Assembly (NCBI GenBank): GCA_027604665.1
Contig: JADGIZ010000440.1
Span: 1 to 13,587, forward strand
DNA length: 13,587 nt
Source: Polyrhizophydium stewartii
Lineage: Eukaryota; Chytridiomycota; Chytridiomycetes; Rhizophydiales
Direction: 5' to 3'
The position numbers were made by a program, and so were the translations under genes. The stretch's first letter is position 1, and each line of letters opens with the position of its first letter. The notes under the pieces are model-generated. The model worked only from the letters and a program-made list of their open reading frames with translations, was not told where the DNA came from and ran no database searches. Positions 9,001 to 13,587 of this stretch are shown piece after piece.

Positions 9001-9476
9001 ACAAAAATTCCATGTGTGCTGCACCAATGCTAACACGGGAACACGCGCAGGCTGCTCAAATGGGGAGGGTGTGGGCATCGCGAGCCTTGGGCGGGCTGCG
9101 TACGCGGTTGCTAATACTCGCCGCAGGCGCGTCACGCTTGGTGTGGGAGACAACCGCCGCGAGTGCCTGTACCAGCCCGTGACGTTCAAAACTCTGCGGA
9201 CGTACATGGAATCCGGATTCGAGATTGAGGAGCTGGTACGTTGCTCATTGCACGAGGCAACTTCTGCGCCATGTCGGAGTGATTGACAAGCCGAAATGTG
9301 CGCGTTGACTGCGACCAAAGATCCTCAAACGCCAGCGACACTGTCAGATGGCGCCACTGGGGTCGTACCTGTCCATCCTGCACGATTTTCTGATGTTCAC
9401 ACACGAGTTTGTTTGCGTCCTGCGCAAAACCTGGGCACCGCCCAAATTTGCGACGACCGATGGTGGTGCTCGCTAG
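3067..9476 (+). CDS. Multidomain chromatin-reader / bacterial-type DNA amino-methyltransferase fusion
   Basis: Twelve exons join in frame: 3067-5250, 5317-6203, 6270-7002, 7067-7193, 7252-7439, 7506-7794, 7860-8575, 8658-8806, 8860-8982, 9051-9068, 9127-9235 and 9321-9476. They total 5679 nt (1892 residues). Domains in order: a basic KRKRAKP patch (about 155); AT-hook cores RGRP at 307, 449 and 533; poly-Q 506-519; Tudor-like 578-635; PHD finger C718-C770 with perfect C4HC3 spacing; second Tudor-like 815-878 (RWWKGRM...VLVRYDEW...RFDEW); ZZ finger from C1013; extended PHD 1149-1303 ending WCPAH; second ZZ from C1319; CX2CX17CX2C GATA-spaced finger C1456-C1480. The C-terminal methyltransferase (about 1650-1885) has DYHGTWLPQ, motif I FLGRGT (1684), acidic DINP (1705), HGDSR (1738), HPPY (1760) and LLKWGGRVTLGVGDNRR (1800). 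SAM binding precedes catalysis, as in alpha/gamma-type amino-methyltransferases, and nothing resembling a target-recognition domain follows. Expected role (inference): N4-cytosine or N6-adenine methylation of DNA at sites chosen by histone readers. The 5' end is uncertain: ATG 3067 has a better Kozak context, ATG 3124 is the alternative, and upstream exons are possible. Confidence 0.85.
4582..4623 (+). repeat. CAG/CAA poly-glutamine tract
   Basis: This mixed CAG/CAA run encodes about 13 Gln with one Asn between the third and fourth AT-hooks of the methyltransferase fusion. It follows a charged helical stretch rich in Arg, Glu and Gln, so this linker is probably a coiled coil that grades into poly-Q. 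Confidence 0.85.
9051..9068 (+). other. 18-nt microexon of the methyltransferase gene
   Basis: This exon is flanked by introns 8983-9050 (68 nt, CTAAC branch motif) and 9069-9126 (58 nt, CTAAT). It encodes LLKWG plus the outer bases of the flanking Arg and Gly codons. It restores LLKWGGRVTLGVGDNRR, equivalent to the LKPGG-strand segment of amino-methyltransferases. Without it the frame is kept but the conserved turn is lost. Confidence 0.75.
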
Positions 9477-9684
9477 TTGTCGCTGGCCGTCTGTTGCCGC
9501 TTCGCGCTCACACATTTCATCTTGGTACGCGCCGAAAGAGTGCCTCGAGGTCGGGTGCGATGGTATCGCGCGGTCGAGCTCGTTTCGCGAGGTGCCCGGA
9601 TGCTCGATCGAGCGCAAGCGAGTCGTCCTCGGTACTGTGTGGGCTCTCAAAGTCCGCGGGCCGTACTCGTTGCCCAAGCTCGCC

Positions 9685-10855
9685 ATGTCCAAGATGGTGC
9701 GGCGTCGATCGCAGAGGAGCCCTTCCGAGTAATTGGGTGCCTACTGACACTGTGTGCAGATCCAGCGTTTCGGCAAGGACGAGACTGTGTGGGAGCAGGT
9801 TTCGTTCCCGGAATTCCGAGATGCCATCCTAGCCACTGCGACGTACCACGACATCTGTGCCGAGAGAGACGGTCCGGAACCCGGAGCCGAGTCGGAAGAC
9901 GAGAGCGATGACGGCAGCGCGAGCGAGGCTGATGGTGACTGCAGCTGAGCTTCTTCGGCGACGCGCACTTCTCTCCTTTGGCTGACTGCAGATCGCAGAC
10001 ATGGATGACCATGAATACGAGCGCGAGCGGCAGAGCCGGATCAGAGAAAACAATCGCCACCTGCTTGAACTGGTGAGTCTTGGAGAAGACGATAGCGTGG
10101 GCAGCCCACCAGCTGACACCCTTATCAAGGGCTTGATTTCCGAGGTCAATCCCGAGGGCCAAGACGACGCTGCATACCTTCGCTCCCTGCTGTCGGCGCC
10201 GCTGATCCAAGAGTCAGCAGGTGGTGGCATGGCAGAGCCTCCGTCGCCGTCGACTGTCTTTGTGCCGCACCTCAACATCCCGGCGACGGCGCTTCTAGAA
10301 GACGGCCCCTGGATCGCCCAGTACCGCGCGCTGCTAGTTCATATTGCGCTCAACGCGGCGGCTCGCATGTCGCGCGATGCGCTGTTTGTCGTTGGCGTCA
10401 AGGACGTGCGTGTGCGGCTTTCCGACGAGGATGTGCGCCGATTGGCGGGCGACATGATTCTGGATCCCGAGTTGCTGGGTCTTTGTGCGCGGCTCAGCGG
10501 CATGTCGCTGCGCGACGATCGCGACGGCATCGATGACGACAGCCAGGCCAGCGGGACAGCGCCCGACGATGCTGGATTCGCACTGCCCACGCGGCTGGTG
10601 CCGCTCTCGCTGCTGGTGCTTGAGGATCTGGTTGCCACGACCTCGCACGTGCTCCAGCTGAAGGAGTTTACGGCCGTCGTGCCGGACGGATATGCGCGCG
10701 ACAAGGGCGCGGACGTGGACGAGCTCAAGACGCGCTTGAGTGAGGACGACGACGAGTGGGGCACCGAGAAGCGCGGCGAGCGTGCGGGCCGCATCGGCAC
10801 TCGGCGCGTGCTTCCGATTGTGCATGCTCAGTACTTTATCTTTCAACGCCGCTGA
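9685..10855 (+). CDS. Methyltransferase-like protein lacking SAM and PPY motifs; possible partner subunit
   Basis: Four exons, 9685-9696, 9760-9934, 9999-10072 and 10130-10855, give 328 residues in frame. The introns (63, 64 and 57 nt) each carry CTGAC before the acceptor; the last ends in AAG and its removal yields RHLLELGLISEV. An acidic low-complexity stretch and a YERERQSRIRENNRHLLELGL helix come first. The C-terminal half then follows the layout of the second half of the upstream methyltransferase. A helix plus LFVVGVKDVRV matches VTLGVGDNRR. RLVPLSLLVLEDL...LKEFTAVVPDGY matches the following helix and strand. LPIVHAQYFIFQRR matches the last strand, HEFVCVLRK. No FxGxG or PPY motif is present, so it is predicted to be inactive. 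It starts 208 bp after the methyltransferase stop on the same strand. The first coding exon of only 12 nt is inferred from intron size; the frame stays open upstream to an ATG at 9460. The homology is my visual alignment. Confidence 0.65.
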
Positions 10856-10939
10856 GCACCATGCGGGCCGGCTGGCTTCGCATAAAGATTGTTGATATCG
10901 AATTCAATGCTCGCTTTTGGAAACCTGGCGTACGCCTGG

Positions 10940-11723
10940 TCAAGCGAACTTGACCGTCTTCTTGGGTCCCGCCAGCGCCTGCGCGGCGGCAGCCTCGGCG
11001 ATGGCAGCGGCATCGCTCTTGCGCTCCTTGCGCTTGTTCTTTTCCTTTTCAAGCAGCTCCTTCTTGACGTTATTCTGCCAGAGGGAGGATCCAGGATCAG
11101 CCACAGTCTGTGAACCTGCCTCAGGCTGCAGCAAGAGGCGCACCAGCTCCCGCTTCTTCTCGGCCTTGCGCTTCTGCATCTGCTTCTCGCGTTCCTTTTC
11201 CTTCTTGTGGAAGGCCGCCTGCACCGAGTCGGCGAGTCAGCGATGCAAGCGGGCATGCAATACTGCGCAGCCGACGCACCCGCTTGACGAGCTTGCGCTC
11301 GATCGTGGCCTCCTCCTTGGATCCAAGTGCGTCGATCAAGCTGAGCATCTGTGCCTGGTCGGCAAACTTCTTGCCTTTCTTGCCCGACGGCTTGCGGGCA
11401 GGGGCTTCCCCCTGCGCCACGCCGTCGCTCTCGTCTTCGGACGGGATGTCCTCGGGGGCATCAGGGTCCTGTTCAGCATCAGCGGGCTGCTGCTCCTGGC
11501 CGTCGTGCCCGGCGTCGTGGTGCTTCTCAGTCGTCGTTGCGTCTCTCGATGCGGCGAATGCGTCTCGGACACCATCGGGCCGCACCGGCCGGCCGCCTCC
11601 CGACTTTTTGACAACACGGCCGCCGCTGCGTCCGCCTCTGCCGCGGCCTGTGCCTCTGCCCCCGCCGCGGCCCGGTCCAGCGCCGACGCCGCGATGGCCC
11701 TGCCCTCGTCCTCTCGGCACCAT
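10940..11723 (-). CDS. RGG-rich basic coiled-coil protein, probably nucleolar or RNA-binding
   Basis: Two minus-strand exons, 11723-11280 and 11218-10940, give 240 residues. The 61-nt intron has donor GTGCGT and acceptor GTGCAG, with CTGAC before it. The N-terminus (about residues 1-45) is a run of RG/RGG repeats typical of RNA-binding nucleolar proteins. An acidic middle (AEQDPDAPEDIPSEDESDG) follows, then a conserved-looking helical block (KKFADQAQMLSLIDALGSKE) and a highly charged Lys/Glu/Arg coiled coil. The tail is PKKTVKFA, an ending seen in several ribosome-biogenesis factors. I do not recognise the family. The second in-frame Met (11723) is chosen because MVPRGRG opens the RGG block; a Met at 11762 would add 13 residues. 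The gene converges on the methyltransferase-like gene, with 84 bp between stop codons, so their 3' UTRs probably overlap. Confidence 0.75.
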
Positions 11724-11930
11724 TCCTGTCGAAATGTTGGTCAAAAAAACTGCTAATCGCATCGATCAGAAATCGGCTTCAGGCGCCTGATCAATACTCC
11801 GAAACTCGCCATTTCAAATAAAAACTTTGACTGGTGCTGATCCAGCCCGTCCTGGTGGACAGGAAGGTCTGGGGTCTGGCGCACGTGGTTTCCTTGCAGT
11901 TCCAAAGGAGTGTGCAGCAGTGGCTGCACA

Positions 11931-13182
11931 TCATGCTTGAGCGTGTTGTTGTTGTTGAGGCCGCAAGTACAGCTGGCCGTCTTCCCTGAGGGTCATGCCT
12001 TGTGCATCAACTTTCAGAGGCTGGCGCAAGTAGAATATGGCGCGCAAGAGCATGTTGATGCACGCGTTCTTATCGGGGAACCAGATGGTGTCGCAGTGGC
12101 CGCATTTGCGGACGCCCCAGGGCATGAGCAGGTTCTTGGCGTCGTAATTCTTGGCGACCATGCGATCGGCGCCTTTGAGCTGCGGCATGACTGATACAGG
12201 CGGCGGCCGAGACAGCTTGCGGTCGCCAGGGCGAGGTGGCTGCCTCTTGCGGTTGGTCTGCTGGCGGGCCGCGTTGGCACCGCTGCCTGGAGCATGAGGA
12301 GGAGCAAGTGTCAGTTGCATGTATGGCGCGAGAAGGCGATGTGACACCGACCACTGGATCCATTGCCATCCATGGGTGCGGGTGCAGAGGCGGCATCTGC
12401 ACATGAGCCGAGTGTGTCAGCACCGAGACGCAGCAGAGACGATGCGATGCGAGGACATCACCTTGTGCGGCAGCCTGCAAGGCAGCAGTGAGAGCCCCCT
12501 CCAGGCGAGCTGCGACTTTGGATGTGGCCTCGCTCCGGGCGAACTTGATGGCCATGTCCGCTTCGTCCTGCGTGATCGGCAGGGGCCGCGGCAGGATGCT
12601 GAGGGGGACGGCCTGCTGATTATCCGGCTGGATGTGCTTGCGGGCGAGCCTGACCAGTAAATGGGCCTTTCGCTTGATCTGCCTGTCCTGCTTGCTCCAT
12701 GCCCGGGCCTTGAGCTCAACCTCGGTCGGCGGCAGCTGCTTGTGCAGCACCGCCTGCTGCATCTCCTTGCCGCAAGACGAGCAGCACTTGCTTGTGCGGT
12801 GCTCCTTGATCCAGCAGACCGTCTCGCCCTGCCGCCAGAGAGCATTGAACAGCGGCATGGCCGTGGGCATCGTAATATGGCCGCGCGAGTTATGTTTGAA
12901 ATCGCCGTCGCCAATGACAAAGAGAATGCGCGAGGTTGGCTGCACAACAAGGCGGTCAGCACGCATGCTGCACACAAGCGCCACATGCACACAACTCACT
13001 GGACCGCCCTCGCTTTGTGTGGGCAGTCCCTTGCGCGGGTATTTGAGGCTCCATGCCGGCCGCTGCCGCTCGATCGAGTTGTAGATCCGGTCTTGGACAC
13101 GCGGCCACCTCGACCCCCCACCTATGTAGTATGGTCGATTCCCGATGACTAACGTCCTACGGACCGAAACTTCGACTTTCAT
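11931..13182 (-). CDS. Fanzor/TnpB-like protein, C-terminal half (RuvC-I half missing)
   Basis: Four minus-strand exons, 13182-13000, 12939-12462, 12396-12352 and 12286-11931, give 353 residues. Key motifs match eukaryotic TnpB homologues (Fanzors), which are RNA-guided RuvC nucleases of mobile elements. They are ILFVIGDGDFKHNSRGH (67-82), then IKEHRTSKCCSSCG (105-118, compare Fanzor DEYRTSKxCxxC), and RKCGHCDTIWFPDKNACINM (295-314), where D307 sits at the RuvC-III Asp and C297/C300 form the second zinc half-site. About 180 mostly charged residues separate the zinc half-sites, far more than usual. No RuvC-I Asp motif precedes: the N-terminus is only 66 residues, and a TAA lies in frame 12 bases before the ATG. 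The gene is therefore either a 5'-truncated copy or missing upstream exons, and unlikely to be a nuclease as read. The introns (60, 65 and 65 nt) are host-like with CTGAC motifs. I found no terminal inverted repeats. Confidence 0.7.
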
Positions 13183-13289
13183 TCTTGCTTCTTATCCTTC
13201 GGCCAACACAGAATCATGGTGCCGATCTCAACAGACCTCGATCAATGGCAGACACAGGCAAAATGCGATGCAAGTTGTAACACCAGTGT

Positions 13290-13587
13290 TCATTCGCCGA
13301 CCAGGCGAACACCAAATCGCTTGCGCCAGCGAGCCTTGAAATGCCTGATCTCGTCCTTCTGCTTGTCGACCAGCTCACTCTTGGGCGGGAACGACGTCCG
13401 TGCGAGGTCGAACCAGAACGCGCGGCGGTGTGGCTCGACACCGACAAAGGCGACGTTGCCCAAGTGTGCGTCGCCGTGGACCGCCTCGTGCTCGTGGATC
13501 TGCTGCAGCGCGCCGATCGCCAGCTTCAAATCGCTGGGACGGCCGTCAGTTGCGCCGACTGCAGGCTCGGCCTCACTGCCTGCAGCG
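13290..13587 (-). CDS. Protein-kinase-like domain, C-terminal part (partial, enters from the right edge)
   Basis: The frame is open from the window edge to a stop at 13290, giving 98 residues. LQQIHEHEAVHGDAHLGNVAF is the catalytic-loop region of a kinase-like fold: HGDxxxxN supplies the catalytic Asp and the metal-binding Asn. WFDLART follows at the position of the DFG motif. The HGD form (instead of HRD) and the small spacing point to atypical kinases (RIO, Bud32, aminoglycoside-kinase or fungal FunK1-like) rather than a standard Ser/Thr kinase. The C-terminus is short and basic (HFKARWRKRFG). The N-lobe lies outside the window, so substrate and family cannot be set. Its stop is 108 bp from the ATG of the Fanzor-like gene on the same strand; this spacing carries no clear functional meaning. 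Confidence 0.65.
   Translation of the reverse strand, partial: AAGSEAEPAVGATDGRPSDLKLAIGALQQIHEHEAVHGDAHLGNVAFVGVEPHRRAFWFDLARTSFPPKSELVDKQKDEIRHFKARWRKRFGVRLVGE

Noticed and set aside
8411..9476. Bacterial contamination or an MT-A70 enzyme as explanation of the methyltransferase
   Set aside because: Contamination is excluded because five host-type introns interrupt the domain. MT-A70 is excluded because those enzymes carry DPPW and lack the FLGRGT and GVGDNRR pattern seen here.
9729..9759. 31-nt intron GTAATT...GCAG before the second gene
   Set aside because: Too short compared with all others. The same acceptor with donor 9697 gives 63 nt and joins in frame to MSKM.
11763..13289. Terminal inverted repeats or target-site duplications around the Fanzor-like gene
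   Set aside because: I compared the flanks by eye and saw no convincing repeat. A proper alignment search could still find degenerate ends.

Overview
The window is GC-rich nuclear DNA from a eukaryote, most likely a fungus and perhaps an early-diverging (chytrid or blastocladiomycete-like) lineage. The phylum is a guess from composition, compact genes and a Fanzor-type gene. The eukaryotic origin is firm. Reading frames become continuous only after removing 21 short introns (53-85 nt, mostly 57-68). These have GT...AG ends and, in nearly every case, a CTGAC/CTGAT/CTAAY branch-point-like motif 10-35 nt before the acceptor.

Layout, left to right. (1) Positions 54-113 minus: first coding exon of a cytochrome b5, cut by the window edge. 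It shares a 97-bp divergent promoter holding (CAG)10 with CMC4 (211-507 plus), a twin-CX9C mitochondrial protein. (2) Positions 508-1493: no gene I can support. (3) 1494-2492 plus: Mediator subunit MED8, three exons. (4) 2493-3066: unresolved, possibly 5' UTR or exons of the next gene. (5) 3067-9476 plus: the centrepiece, a 12-exon gene for about 1892 residues. In order it has AT-hooks, a poly-Q stretch, a Tudor-like domain, a PHD finger, a second Tudor-like domain, a ZZ finger, an extended PHD, a second ZZ finger, a GATA-spaced zinc finger, and a C-terminal bacterial-type amino-methyltransferase (FLGRGT, DINP, HGD and HPPY motifs). (6) 9685-10855 plus: a four-exon gene whose C-terminal half resembles the second half of the same methyltransferase fold but has no SAM-binding or PPY motif. 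(7) 10940-11723 minus: an RGG-rich, basic coiled-coil protein of nucleolar type. (8) 11931-13182 minus: a Fanzor/TnpB-like C-terminal half with four exons. (9) 13290-13587 minus: the end of a protein-kinase-like gene that continues beyond the window.

Working model (inference): the large protein is a chromatin-targeted DNA methyltransferase in which reader domains take over the target-recognition role, because the catalytic domain ends about 16 residues after its last core strand. The downstream gene may supply a catalytically dead partner, by analogy with the active/inactive pairing of METTL3-METTL14 and MTA1-MTA9. The Fanzor-like gene is evidence of mobile-element input at the locus, but it carries host-style introns and lacks the RuvC-I half, so it looks old or domesticated.
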